The notes under the pieces were generated by a model that saw only the letters and a program-made list of their open reading frames with translations, searched no databases and was not told where the DNA came from. A stretch of DNA of 64,000 nt from an uncultured Alistipes sp. (GTDB taxonomy: Bacteria > Bacteroidota > Bacteroidia > Bacteroidales > Rikenellaceae), in the NCBI GenBank assembly GCA_900550375.1, contig URRP01000005.1, positions 20,261 to 84,260 of the forward strand. Direction: 5' to 3'. How positions within the stretch are numbered: position 1 is the first letter of the stretch; every line of letters begins with the position of its first letter. Below are positions 7,263-15,900 of the stretch, piece by piece. A program made the position numbers and the translations under genes.

Positions 7263-8147
7263 TCAGACTCGGCTTCCTCCTGCGAATTCCTCTTCGGAGG
7301 AGCGGAGTTCATTGTTTTTAGGTATTCTCCGTTCGCACGGCACATTGACCTGACACTTGCCGCAACCGAAGCGCGGCGCGTACTTTTCCCGCAGCGTATC
7401 GAAATAGGAGCAGCACAAGTGGTGCGATTTCCCCTGTTCGAGCGAGATGGCGTGCGCCGGACAGTTGTACACACAGGCTCCGCACATCGAGCAATAGTCG
7501 TAAAGCCCCGTATAGCCGCGTTTCGTGACGGGCAGCGGGGCATCGGTCACGACGCTGCCGAAGCGTCCGCTCACCCCGCGTTCGGTGATGAGTCCCTTGG
7601 AGAGGGAGAACGTTCCCAGCCCGCATACGTAGGCCACATGCCGCTCCGACCAATTGCTCGTAAAGCTGAGCGACTTGTCGGTTATCTCGGCATTGGTTCC
7701 GGCTTCGAAAACATAGCGGAACGCCTCGCTCGCATAGGGAGCAAAGGCCTTGTACCCGCGCTCGCGGAGCCACCGCTCGAGAAAATGGTTCACCTCCGTG
7801 AGAAAAGCCTGTCCCTCCACGCGGGCATAGAGCCAGCCGTTGCCGACCGCCACCGGATCGCGCTTGTTGCCCTCCACGACGAAATCGCTGAACGGCGCAA
7901 AGTAGGACACGACACTCACGGCCTCCGGCAGCCACTCCTTCGGCGTGCGGAACAGATGCCCGACGGCTTCCGGCTGTTTCAACGCCTCCCACTCGGGATC
8001 GTCGGCCGAGCCGACCTTCACGATGGGGGAGTCGTAAAGCCGCCGCCCGACATCGGACGCCGCAAGCGCCATCGTCTCGCTGACATAATTCCGAGGCGAC
8101 TCGCGGACATACGCTTCAAGCGCATTTGTAAGCTCCTCAACCAGCAT
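7263..8147 (-). CDS. QueG-like 4Fe-4S double-cluster protein (epoxyqueuosine reductase family)
   Basis: A 294-residue iron-sulfur protein. Cys ligands for two [4Fe-4S] clusters lie in the C-terminal part: CSMCGACVYNCP (C219, C222, C225, C229) followed by CCSYF (C245/246), FGCGKC (C262, C265) and C271. This arrangement occurs in epoxyqueuosine reductase QueG and its cobalamin-linked relatives. The N-terminal two thirds match that superfamily only loosely, and the C-terminal HEAT-type extension of true QueG is missing, so a different reduction is possible. It sits 29 bp from floA on the same strand but has no evident functional link to it. Confidence 0.7.
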   Translation of the reverse strand: MLVEELTNALEAYVRESPRNYVSETMALAASDVGRRLYDSPIVKVGSADDPEWEALKQPEAVGHLFRTPKEWLPEAVSVVSYFAPFSDFVVEGNKRDPVAVGNGWLYARVEGQAFLTEVNHFLERWLRERGYKAFAPYASEAFRYVFEAGTNAEITDKSLSFTSNWSERHVAYVCGLGTFSLSKGLITERGVSGRFGSVVTDAPLPVTKRGYTGLYDYCSMCGACVYNCPAHAISLEQGKSHHLCCSYFDTLREKYAPRFGCGKCQVNVPCERRIPKNNELRSSEEEFAGGSRV

Positions 8148-8176
8148 TTTACGAAATTCCCCGCGACAAACCGTCG

Positions 8177-9154
8177 TTATTTTTTCTCGACAGGCTTCGA
8201 GATCGTTTCCCGCATCGCCGTATCGGCCATGACGTTTTTCATCTTGTAGTAATCCATGATTCCCAGATTACCGTTGCGGAACGCCTCGGCCATCGCCAGC
8301 GGCACTTCGGCCTCAGCCAGAATCACCTTGGCACGGGCATCCTCCGCCTTGGCGCGATTCTCCTGCTCCAGCGCTACGGCCATTGCCCGACGCTCTTCGG
8401 CTTTCGCCTGCGCGATATTCTTGTCGGCCTGCGCCTGATCCATCTGCAACTGCGCGCCGATGTTCTTACCCACGTCGATATCGGCGATATCGATCGAAAG
8501 AATTTCGAACGCCGTACCGGCGTCCAACCCCTTGTCGAGCACCACGCGCGAGATCGAATCGGGATTCTCCAGCACGACCTTATGGCTGCTGGCCGAACCG
8601 ATCGACGAGACGATACCTTCGCCCACACGCGCCAGCACGGTCTCCTCGCCGGCACCGCCGACCAGCTGCTTGATGCTGGCACGCACCGTGACGCGCGCCT
8701 TGGCGATCAGCTGAATACCATCCTTTGCGACGGCCGCTACGGGAGGGGTGTTGATGACCTTCGGATTGACCGACATCTGCACCGCCTCGAACACGTCGCG
8801 GCCTGCCAGATCGATCGCGGTGGCCATCTTGAAATCGAGCTGAATGTTGGCCTTCTGCGCCGAAACGAGCGCGTGAACGACATTGGGCACATTGCCGCCC
8901 GCCAAGAAATGCGCCTCCAGTTCGTTGGGATCGAGCGAAAGTCCGGCCTTCGTACTCTCGATCATCGACGAGACGATCACCGAGGGCGGCACCTTGCGCC
9001 AGCGCATCAGAATCAGCTGCAAAAGGCTGATCCTTACGCCCGAAACCAGCGCCGAAAACCACAATCCCACCGGAATAAAATAAAATATCAACCACAGCGC
9101 GACAAGGCCCGCAAAGACCGCAATCGCGATAATACCTGCCTGATCCATAATCAA
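8177..9154 (-). CDS. floA: Flotillin-like protein FloA
   Basis: A 325-residue membrane-anchored SPFH-type protein that organises membrane microdomains. An N-terminal hydrophobic segment (about residues 8-42) is followed by the signature RWRKVPPSVIV, a PHB-like domain, and a long Ala/Glu-rich helix (around residues 235-290) with the repeated AQAKAEERRAMA pattern that drives oligomerisation. Length is normal for FloA (formerly YqfA/UPF0365). A second in-frame ATG at 9148 is an equally good start. It lies 20 bp downstream of nfeD on the same strand; the floA/nfeD pairing is the standard arrangement. Confidence 0.93.
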   Translation of the reverse strand: MIMDQAGIIAIAVFAGLVALWLIFYFIPVGLWFSALVSGVRISLLQLILMRWRKVPPSVIVSSMIESTKAGLSLDPNELEAHFLAGGNVPNVVHALVSAQKANIQLDFKMATAIDLAGRDVFEAVQMSVNPKVINTPPVAAVAKDGIQLIAKARVTVRASIKQLVGGAGEETVLARVGEGIVSSIGSASSHKVVLENPDSISRVVLDKGLDAGTAFEILSIDIADIDVGKNIGAQLQMDQAQADKNIAQAKAEERRAMAVALEQENRAKAEDARAKVILAEAEVPLAMAEAFRNGNLGIMDYYKMKNVMADTAMRETISKPVEKK

Positions 9155-9174
9155 TTATCGTTTAGTTGGTAAAT

Positions 9175-9651
9175 TTACGCTGAAGGTTCGTCGGCGACCT
9201 TGCGCACGACGATATTGAAATTCTCGAAACCGACCACTTCGACCGTACTGCGCTGGTCGATATAGACATCGGTCGATTTGGCCTCGTATATCTTGCCGTC
9301 GATCTCGACCTTGCCCATCGGCGCCAGCCGCGAGACGGCTACGCCGCGGTCGCCCGCCTTCACCTCGTTATCGGGAAACGTCATGCTCGAAGAGTCGATC
9401 TTCTGCTTCAGCGAAAAACGCTGCCACGTCTTCGAGCGCAGCGAAAGCACCGTAGCCACGAACGACAGCACGACAATAATCAGGACAACGATGCCGCCCG
9501 TAAAGGGCCCGTAATCGGCAAAGGCCGTATAGATGGCGCTTCCATAACAGACCAGCGCGAACAGCGCACCCAGCGAAACGCCCGGCAGCAACACCAGTTC
9601 CGCCACCAAAAACAAAACGCCCAATAAGATCAGCAGGATAATGAGCCACAT
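9175..9651 (-). CDS. NfeD-like membrane protein
   Basis: A 158-residue protein of the short NfeD class. Membrane segments lie at ~3-20, 27-45 and 53-70, followed by a soluble OB-fold beta domain (residues ~95-158: GDRGVAVSRLAPMGKVEIDGK). It lacks the ClpP-like protease domain of long NfeD proteins. Members of this class act with flotillins in membrane organisation, consistent with floA immediately downstream; the two are probably one transcript. Confidence 0.88.
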   Translation of the reverse strand: MWLIILLILLGVLFLVAELVLLPGVSLGALFALVCYGSAIYTAFADYGPFTGGIVVLIIVVLSFVATVLSLRSKTWQRFSLKQKIDSSSMTFPDNEVKAGDRGVAVSRLAPMGKVEIDGKIYEAKSTDVYIDQRSTVEVVGFENFNIVVRKVADEPSA

Positions 9652-9695
9652 AGGTTGAGAGATTTAATTATGTGAAGATAACTGATTTTTTTGAA

Positions 9696-11234
9696 TTATT
9701 CAACTATTTCCGCAATTTTTACCTGCAGCGACGCATTCTGCTGCATCACCTGTTCGGCAACCTTGTCGGCGACAGCCTTGTCGGCAAACGGCCCGACGAT
9801 AAAATGCTGTCCTGCACGCGATATCTCACACTCGCCGGCCACCGCCAGCACCGCTGCGCGCAGCGCCTCGGAGAAGCTGTCCAGCCCGCCGATCTCGACC
9901 CGGAACATCGGAGCGCGTCCCTCCTCGGCGGCATCGGCCAGATTGGTCCGCACACCGTCGTTCCACACGACGATCTCGGGACGGCGGAACCCCTTCTTCT
10001 TCATCTGTTCCTGCGCCGCACGCGCCTCGTCGAGCGTCCGGTAACCGCCGGCGTAATAGGCATACTTTCCGTCGACTTTTTCATACCCGAGCGGATAGGC
10101 TCCCTTGAAAAGATAACCGCCGTTGGTTCGGTTCGTATAGGTGCCGAGCAGAATCCGGTAGATCGTTCCCCGCTCGTACACCGTGACCTCCGGGATCGGG
10201 TGCGACGCGTTGTACTTGGCCGGCGTAACGAAGTCGATCGGCTCGTATTCGAGGAACATACGCTCCTCGATGAAGATTTTCGGCAGCCGGTAATCGACGC
10301 TTTGCAGGCCGGCAGCCACGCGCACCAGCGAATCGCGCGCATCGGTCAACCCCAATGCTCCGGCCAGCTCCCGCTCATGATCGACGAGCGCCCGTTTCTG
10401 GATCAGATAATCGGTCAACTCATCGGCATAGTAACGTCCCCGCTCGGAGGCCATCTGCTGCCGTACTCCGGCCATCTGCTCCTCCGTTTTGGCGAGCAGG
10501 TCGTCCCGTCCCAGCTTGTCGAGCAGATAGGCGTAGGCGTAGTTCTTGTTGTCGTAAATCGTGCTCCACGTCTTTTGCAGCGAATCGCACAAGGAGCGTT
10601 TGAGCGACTGCAAGGTACGGTAGCGTTCGTAAAGCAGGGCAGCCGGCGTCTCGGCCGTAATCGTATCGTAGGAGATTTTCAGATCTTCGATGGCCGCATA
10701 ATTGGCCATACAAGCGGCCGCCAGATCGAATGCCGTGCGCTCCCTGCGCTGTGCAGTCAACAATGCGCGGTAATCGATCTGCGGAAGCTGCTCGCGGAAA
10801 TAGGCGTTATGTACCAGATCGGACACCTGAAGCGAATCGGGCAGGGGAGTGCCTATCGCAGGGCCGGCCGAGGTTCCTGCCGACGGTTTGTTCAAATCCA
10901 GATTCGCCAATACCCAATCCTGTTCGACCGTATTGATCCGGTCGGTCAGTCGCCCTCGTTCGGTTCGGATCGAAAAGAGCTGCTCCTCGCACCGCAGAAT
11001 CTCGGCCGAATAGGCCGCGCGCTGTGCCGGATCGTCACGCAGCTGCCGGCGCACGCGGTTCACGGCCATCGTCACCGAATCTTCGCGAGCCTGCAACACC
11101 GCCTCCTCGCGCAGCATATCCATATACTCCGTGTTCTGCTCCAAACCCGCAATACGCGCCGTCACCTCCTGTGCCGAAGCATCGGCGACGCCCACCGCAA
11201 ACAATACCGCCAAAAGGACAAATCCTTTACGCAT
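9696..11234 (-). CDS. Exported protein with SPOR-like repeats
   Basis: 512 residues, starting at the ATG at 11234 whose A is also the last base of the trkH TAA stop (1-nt overlap), so translation is probably coupled. The N-terminus (MRKGFVLLAVLFAVGVADASAQ) is a signal peptide without a lipobox, so the protein is periplasmic or surface associated. The middle is helical, charged and possibly coiled coil. The C-terminal part holds SPOR-like units (YRILLGTY...AYYAGGYRTLDEA and FRVEIGG...HFIVGPF), which bind denuded peptidoglycan glycan strands. The assignment to SPOR is by pattern. Its placement after trkH and a membrane sensor is unusual. Confidence 0.7.
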   Translation of the reverse strand: MRKGFVLLAVLFAVGVADASAQEVTARIAGLEQNTEYMDMLREEAVLQAREDSVTMAVNRVRRQLRDDPAQRAAYSAEILRCEEQLFSIRTERGRLTDRINTVEQDWVLANLDLNKPSAGTSAGPAIGTPLPDSLQVSDLVHNAYFREQLPQIDYRALLTAQRRERTAFDLAAACMANYAAIEDLKISYDTITAETPAALLYERYRTLQSLKRSLCDSLQKTWSTIYDNKNYAYAYLLDKLGRDDLLAKTEEQMAGVRQQMASERGRYYADELTDYLIQKRALVDHERELAGALGLTDARDSLVRVAAGLQSVDYRLPKIFIEERMFLEYEPIDFVTPAKYNASHPIPEVTVYERGTIYRILLGTYTNRTNGGYLFKGAYPLGYEKVDGKYAYYAGGYRTLDEARAAQEQMKKKGFRRPEIVVWNDGVRTNLADAAEEGRAPMFRVEIGGLDSFSEALRAAVLAVAGECEISRAGQHFIVGPFADKAVADKVAEQVMQQNASLQVKIAEIVE

Positions 11235-12679
11235 TATCTCCACCATTTTAGAAAAAACAACTGCACCAGCCCGAAAATCTCCAGACGGCCCAGCAACATC
11301 AACATCGTATCCGAAAACTTCATCACCGCCGGCAAATCGGAATAGTTTCCCAGCGAACTCACCATGCCGAAACCGGGTCCCACATTTCCCATACAGGCCA
11401 CCGACGACGAAAAACTCGTCTCGATATCCATGCCGCACACCGTTCCCACGACCGTTCCCGCAAGCAGTGCAAGAAAATAGGCCACGATGAAAACCACCGC
11501 CGTACCGGCGATCTTGTCATCCAGCACGTTGCCGTCGATACGCACGCGCACGACGGCATTGGGATGCTGCTGTAAAGAGAAACGCAGACGCAAGGTCTTT
11601 ATTGCCAATAAAAACCGGTCGGTTTTAATACCGCCCGTCGTCGAACCGGCGCAGCCGCAGACGATCGACACGAAGATCAGCAGCACGATGGCCGTCGACG
11701 GCCAGACGGAGGTGTCGGCCGTTGCGAATCCCGTGGTCGAAATCAGCGACACGACCTGAAAACCCGCATAGCGCAGCGACCCCGCAACGGTGTCGTACAC
11801 GCCGTCGAAATAGAGGCTTACGGTTACGACGACGGTTACGATGGCGACGATCGAAAGATACCACCGCGTCACCTCCGAACGGAAAATATTGTTCCGGCGG
11901 CCCGTCAGCGTCGCGAAGAGCACCCCGAAATGAATACTGGCCAGCAGCATCGTGACGATCAGGATCATCTCCACGGCTACGCTGTCGAAATAACCGATGC
12001 TGGCGTTTTTCGTGCTGAAGCCGCTCGTCGCGACGACCGACATGGCCTGCGTCAGCGAATCGAACCAGTTCATGCCCGCCAGTTTCAGCGCAAGCGTCGA
12101 ACAGAAGGTCAGTCCCAGATAGATGAACAGCAGGATCTGGGCGATCATCGAAGCTTTGTAATGGTAGTTGTGTTTGGCCATCGACGACAACTCGACGTTG
12201 GTCAGCAGTGCCTTGTTCGTCCCCAGCGAAGGGAGGATCAACAACGCGAACATCACCACGCCGACTCCGCCCAGCCATGTCGAACACGCCCTCCAGAAGA
12301 GCAGTCCGCGCGGCAGCGCCTCGATATTCTTCAGAATCGATGCGCCGGTAGTCGTATATCCCGACACGCTCTCGAACCATGCGTTGATAAGAGAGAATTC
12401 CCCGCCCCACATCAGATAGGGGAACATTCCCACGATGCTGGCCAGAATCCACGACCCGACGACGATGCAATATCCCTCCTTGCTGCTGAGTTGTTCGACA
12501 CGGTCGACGAAGATGAGCGGAAAGGCACCGAGCAGCGCCGTGAGCAGCGAAGAGAGCAACAGCGGGTAGTAGCCCGAGTCGGTATGACTGGCCAGCGACA
12601 CACCGGCCGAGAGGAGCATGAACAGCGCCACGACCAGCATGATAATCCCCACATATCGCAATACAACGCTCAGTCTCAT
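11234..12679 (-). CDS. trkH: TrkH family potassium uptake channel subunit
   Basis: A 481-residue polytopic protein of the Trk/Ktr potassium family. The four pore-loop repeats are recognisable (SGYTTTGAS, VATSGFS, STTGFAT, ACMGNVGPGFG), each with the conserved selectivity glycine. Length is typical of TrkH. No TrkA partner is in this window. Its start overlaps the stop of the upstream membrane sensor gene (ATGA, 4 nt) and its stop overlaps the start of the SPOR-like gene, giving a tight three-gene operon from the promoter near 13540-13571. The context suggests the sensor acts with the channel, which is an inference. Confidence 0.95.
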   Translation of the reverse strand: MRLSVVLRYVGIIMLVVALFMLLSAGVSLASHTDSGYYPLLLSSLLTALLGAFPLIFVDRVEQLSSKEGYCIVVGSWILASIVGMFPYLMWGGEFSLINAWFESVSGYTTTGASILKNIEALPRGLLFWRACSTWLGGVGVVMFALLILPSLGTNKALLTNVELSSMAKHNYHYKASMIAQILLFIYLGLTFCSTLALKLAGMNWFDSLTQAMSVVATSGFSTKNASIGYFDSVAVEMILIVTMLLASIHFGVLFATLTGRRNNIFRSEVTRWYLSIVAIVTVVVTVSLYFDGVYDTVAGSLRYAGFQVVSLISTTGFATADTSVWPSTAIVLLIFVSIVCGCAGSTTGGIKTDRFLLAIKTLRLRFSLQQHPNAVVRVRIDGNVLDDKIAGTAVVFIVAYFLALLAGTVVGTVCGMDIETSFSSSVACMGNVGPGFGMVSSLGNYSDLPAVMKFSDTMLMLLGRLEIFGLVQLFFLKWWR

Positions 12680-13518
12680 CGCTGCTCCTGTTTTGCTTTT
12701 TTCGCCAGCTGGACCACATCGTCGATGCGATCCTTCAGTTCGGCCACTTCATCCTTGACTTCGGCCTTGACCTTGAACGGGAGTCCGAAACGCAGGTAAT
12801 CGCCCAGACTCTTGTTCATCGACAACACCGGACGAACCAGATAGGCCGAAACGAAGTAGTAGAGCATCAACACGATGGCGATCATCACCAGCAGCGAGAT
12901 CAGCACCGGCGTCACCGCCCGGTAAGCGTTGCGCTTGAGCTGCTCGGTACGCGGTGCCAGCGAACTCTGGGTCGAAATCATATAGTTCTTGATCGAACCG
13001 GTCAGCTTGTCGTAGGCCTTCGAATAGGCTTCTGCGTACCAGCGTGCACCGTCGAAATCCATCGTGACGGATTTCGATGCGAGGGTATCCTTCTCTCCGA
13101 CGAGTTCCAACTTGCCGGTTCGCACCGACGCGCCGCTCTGCGACTGCATCCGCAGAAACTCCTGCGTGAGGTGCTGCACGTTCAGCGCCGAAGCCGAAAG
13201 CGTATCGAGATAGGCCTGTTCGACCGCCTCCTCCCGAACGACCTTCAGCGTGCGGGACATCTCGGCGATGCTCGCCATGAGTACCGTATCATAATCGCGC
13301 TGCCGGAATACAATGCTGTGCACGACCGCTTTGTTCTGCCGCGCTACGGCATCGAGCATATCCTTGGCAAGCCCCAGATTACGCTCGCTGGCGCGCAAAA
13401 TCTCCTCTGTGTCGGAACTGACACGCCTGAGTTCGAACAGCGAGACCAGCCCTGCGAAAAAGAGCAGCACCACTACGCTGAGAAAACTCACCAACACCCG
13501 TCTACGGATACCTTTCAT
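12676..13518 (-). CDS. Two-TM membrane sensor with HAMP-like segment and no output domain
   Basis: 280 residues laid out like the sensor half of a chemoreceptor or histidine kinase. TM1 lies at about 9-27, then ~180 residues of helical periplasmic sequence of four-helix-bundle type, TM2 at about 206-233, then a short HAMP-like helix pair (RPVLSMNKSLGDY...KDEVAELKDRIDDVV) that ends in AKKAKQEQR. No kinase, methyl-accepting, cyclase or other output domain follows; the stop is clean and overlaps trkH by 4 nt. It could modulate TrkH or a trans-acting partner. The family is not recognised beyond this topology. Confidence 0.7.
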   Translation of the reverse strand: MKGIRRRVLVSFLSVVVLLFFAGLVSLFELRRVSSDTEEILRASERNLGLAKDMLDAVARQNKAVVHSIVFRQRDYDTVLMASIAEMSRTLKVVREEAVEQAYLDTLSASALNVQHLTQEFLRMQSQSGASVRTGKLELVGEKDTLASKSVTMDFDGARWYAEAYSKAYDKLTGSIKNYMISTQSSLAPRTEQLKRNAYRAVTPVLISLLVMIAIVLMLYYFVSAYLVRPVLSMNKSLGDYLRFGLPFKVKAEVKDEVAELKDRIDDVVQLAKKAKQEQR

Positions 13519-13539
13519 CGTTCAAATGGAATTATCGTA

Positions 13540-13571
13540 CAAAGATACGAATAAGCGAGGGTAATGTCAAA
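13540..13571 (-). promoter_or_regulatory. Promoter of the sensor-trkH-SPOR operon
   Basis: On the minus strand, TTTG (13571-13568), a 20-bp spacer and TATCTTTG (13547-13540) match the Bacteroidota consensus exactly. It is 22 bp from the start codon. A second TATCTTTG core lies further upstream (13620-13613). Confidence 0.75.
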
Positions 13572-13716
13572 TTTATTTGAACATTGCCGAGCGTGAGTAT
13601 CTAAGGCGCAGCCAAAGATACGAAAAAGTAACGAAAACTTTCCACTGCAGCGTATCCCCGCCGGTATTTTTCCGCTCCCGCAGCCTCTCCGGCAGCGACA
13701 AATCGAAAAATATCAC

Positions 13717-13724
13717 TATCTTTG
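13717..13724 (+). promoter_or_regulatory. Promoter core for cvpA-rsgA-trmH
   Basis: TATCTTTG, 26 bp before the cvpA ATG; no clean -33 element. Confidence 0.55.
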
Positions 13725-13750
13725 CGTAGGATTAACCTGTACCGCGCACC

Positions 13751-14293
13751 ATGAACATTCTCGACATCATCGTCTGGCTCATACTGGCCCTTGCCGTGTT
13801 CAACGGCTGGCGCAAAGGGTTCATCGGCAAACTCTTCTCTCTGGCCGGTCTCGTCGGCGGCATCTGGCTCGCACTGAGCTACGGCACCCGCTGCGGCGAG
13901 GCGCTGCACATGGAGGGTACGACGGCCGTCGTGGCGGGATTTCTCATCGTTCTCATCACCGTGGCCGTCGCGGCCAATCTCATCGGCCGGCTCGTGGGCA
14001 AGGCGTGCAGCTCGATCGGACTGGGAGGTCTCGACACGCTGCTGGGCATCTTTCTTGCCCTTGTAGAGGCGGTGCTGCTGCTGGGACTCTCGTTCAAGGG
14101 TCTCGACTACTTCGCCCCCACGCTGATCTCCCGCGAAACGCGCAAAGCGTCGAAATGTTACGGACCGGTGATGCGCGTCGCCGACGGGGTGTTCCCCACG
14201 CTGGGTGACTACGCCCGCAAATACCTGCCGCAGCCGAAGCAGGAGAAGCCCGCAGAGCAGTCCGAAACGGACGAAAACATATGCAACGTATGA
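13751..14293 (+). CDS. CvpA family membrane protein
   Basis: A 180-residue inner-membrane protein of the CvpA family, whose E. coli member is needed for colicin V production and bile-salt tolerance; the molecular function is unknown. Four hydrophobic segments are visible, with the family start NILDIIVWLILALAVFNGWRKG (split here as NILDIIVWL and GWRKGFIGKL) and a Pro/Lys/Glu-rich cytoplasmic tail after residue ~155. The last 13 bases overlap the start of rsgA, so the two are co-translated. First gene after the promoter core at 13717. Confidence 0.88.
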   Translation: MNILDIIVWLILALAVFNGWRKGFIGKLFSLAGLVGGIWLALSYGTRCGEALHMEGTTAVVAGFLIVLITVAVAANLIGRLVGKACSSIGLGGLDTLLGIFLALVEAVLLLGLSFKGLDYFAPTLISRETRKASKCYGPVMRVADGVFPTLGDYARKYLPQPKQEKPAEQSETDENICNV

Positions 14294-15213
14294 GCGACGA
14301 AATAAAAGGAGTCGTCACCCGCGCCACGGGCAGTTGGTACGACGTACTGCATGAGGAGCGCACGATCGCCTGCCGTATCCGCGGCCGTATCCGCCTCAAA
14401 GGCCTCCGTTCGACCAATCCGGTCGTCGTGGGCGACGAGGTGGTCTGCACCGAGGGCGGCGGGGAGTGGGTCATCGAACGCATCCTGCCGCGCCGCAACT
14501 ACATCATCCGGCGCGCCTCGAACCTCTCAAAGGAGTCGCACATTATCGCCTCGAACATCGATCAGGCGCTGCTCGTAGCTACACTCTCGCAGCCCGTGAC
14601 GGCGCCCGAATTCCTCGACCGCTTTCTGGTGACGTGCGAAGCCTACAAGATCTCCGCGACGATCCTGCTGGCGAAATACGACCTCGCAGCGGCCGATCCC
14701 GAAGCTGTGGAGGCTTTCCACGCGACCTACGAAAGCGCAGGCTACCGCGTCGTCGACCTCTCGACGCTCGACGGCACGGGACTCGATACGGTGCGGGCGC
14801 TGGTCGCCGGCCGCACGACGCTGGTGGCAGGCAACTCGGGCGTCGGTAAGTCGACGCTCGTCGGCGCGCTCGAACCCGGGCTGGAACTGCGCACGGGGAG
14901 TATCTCCGCGAGCCACCACAAGGGGCGCCACACGACCACCTTCTCGGCCATGTACCCCCTTTCGGACGGTGGTTTTCTGATCGACACGCCGGGCATCAAG
15001 GGGTTCGGCCTGATCGACATCGAAGATCACGAGTTGTGGCACTACTTCCCCGAGATGATGCGCATCGGGGCCGACTGCCGCTTCTACAACTGCACCCATA
15101 CCCATGAACCGGGCTGTGCCGTATGCGAAGCGGTCGAACGGGGCGAGATCGCCGAATCGCGCTACGAAAGTTACCTGAAAATACGCGACGAAGATGACAA
15201 ATACCGCAAATAA
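14281..15213 (+). CDS. rsgA: Ribosome small-subunit assembly GTPase RsgA
   Basis: A 310-residue circularly permuted GTPase that tests maturation of the 30S decoding centre. The order is N-terminal OB fold (residues ~8-75), permuted G domain with G4 at 131-134, G1 GNSGVGKST at 184-192 and G3 DTPG at 235-238, then the zinc finger C266-x4-C271-x-H273-x5-C279. The G4 motif reads AKYD where NKxD or TKxD is usual, a change at a guanine-recognition residue. A second ATG at 14290 is a possible start. It overlaps cvpA upstream and trmH downstream by 20 bases. Confidence 0.95.
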   Translation: MQRMSDEIKGVVTRATGSWYDVLHEERTIACRIRGRIRLKGLRSTNPVVVGDEVVCTEGGGEWVIERILPRRNYIIRRASNLSKESHIIASNIDQALLVATLSQPVTAPEFLDRFLVTCEAYKISATILLAKYDLAAADPEAVEAFHATYESAGYRVVDLSTLDGTGLDTVRALVAGRTTLVAGNSGVGKSTLVGALEPGLELRTGSISASHHKGRHTTTFSAMYPLSDGGFLIDTPGIKGFGLIDIEDHELWHYFPEMMRIGADCRFYNCTHTHEPGCAVCEAVERGEIAESRYESYLKIRDEDDKYRK

Positions 15214-15883
15214 CCGCCCGCAGGCGTGGTACGATCGGCGTGCCGACTACCTCGCGGGATTCATTACCGAAGAGCGGCAGCGCACGCTGCTGACGGCACT
15301 TGCCGGACGGACGCGGTACATGACCCTGCTGGCCGAAAACACCTTCCATCCGCACAACGCTTCGGCGCTGATGCGCCACTGCGACGCCTTCGGCATACAG
15401 GAGCTGCATACGGTGGAGACGCTCTGCAAATTCTCGCCCAACGCTTCGATCGTACGCGGGACGGACAAGTGGATCGACGTGCGCCGCCACGGCTCGACGG
15501 CCGAAGCGCTCGGCGCACTGCGGGCCGAAGGCTACCGGATCGTGGCCACGACGCCCCACCGCGAGAGCTGCACGCCCGAGACATTCGACGTCTCGCGCGG
15601 CCCCTTCGCACTGGTCTTCGGTACGGAGCACGCCGGCATCTCCGACGAGGTGATGGCGGCGGCCGACGAATACCTGCGCATTCCGATGTGCGGACTGGTC
15701 GAGAGCCTCAACGTCTCGGCCTCGGCGGCGATCCTAATCTACATTCTCTCACAGCGCCTCCGCGCTCAGGTCGAAGGGTGGCAGCTTCCACCCCTCGAAG
15801 CAGCAGCGCTGCGCCTGCGCTGGATGCGGGCCGCCGTGCATGACGCCGACGACATCCTCGCGCGGGAGTTCCCCGAAGAGTAA
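15194..15883 (+). CDS. trmH: tRNA/rRNA 2'-O-methyltransferase of the SpoU (TrmH) family
   Basis: A 229-residue SPOUT methyltransferase using SAM. Motif 1 is NASALMRHCDAFG, motif 2 is ALVFGTEHAGIS and motif 3 is IPMCGLVESLNVSASAAI, together forming the trefoil-knot cofactor site. The N-terminal extension and C-terminal tail resemble tRNA (Gm18) methyltransferase TrmH, the most likely activity; an rRNA target cannot be excluded. It overlaps rsgA by 20 bases and is followed after 17 bp by an aminotransferase gene. Confidence 0.88.
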   Translation: MTNTANNRPQAWYDRRADYLAGFITEERQRTLLTALAGRTRYMTLLAENTFHPHNASALMRHCDAFGIQELHTVETLCKFSPNASIVRGTDKWIDVRRHGSTAEALGALRAEGYRIVATTPHRESCTPETFDVSRGPFALVFGTEHAGISDEVMAAADEYLRIPMCGLVESLNVSASAAILIYILSQRLRAQVEGWQLPPLEAAALRLRWMRAAVHDADDILAREFPEE

Positions 15884-15900
15884 TCCATCCGTTCGAAACG

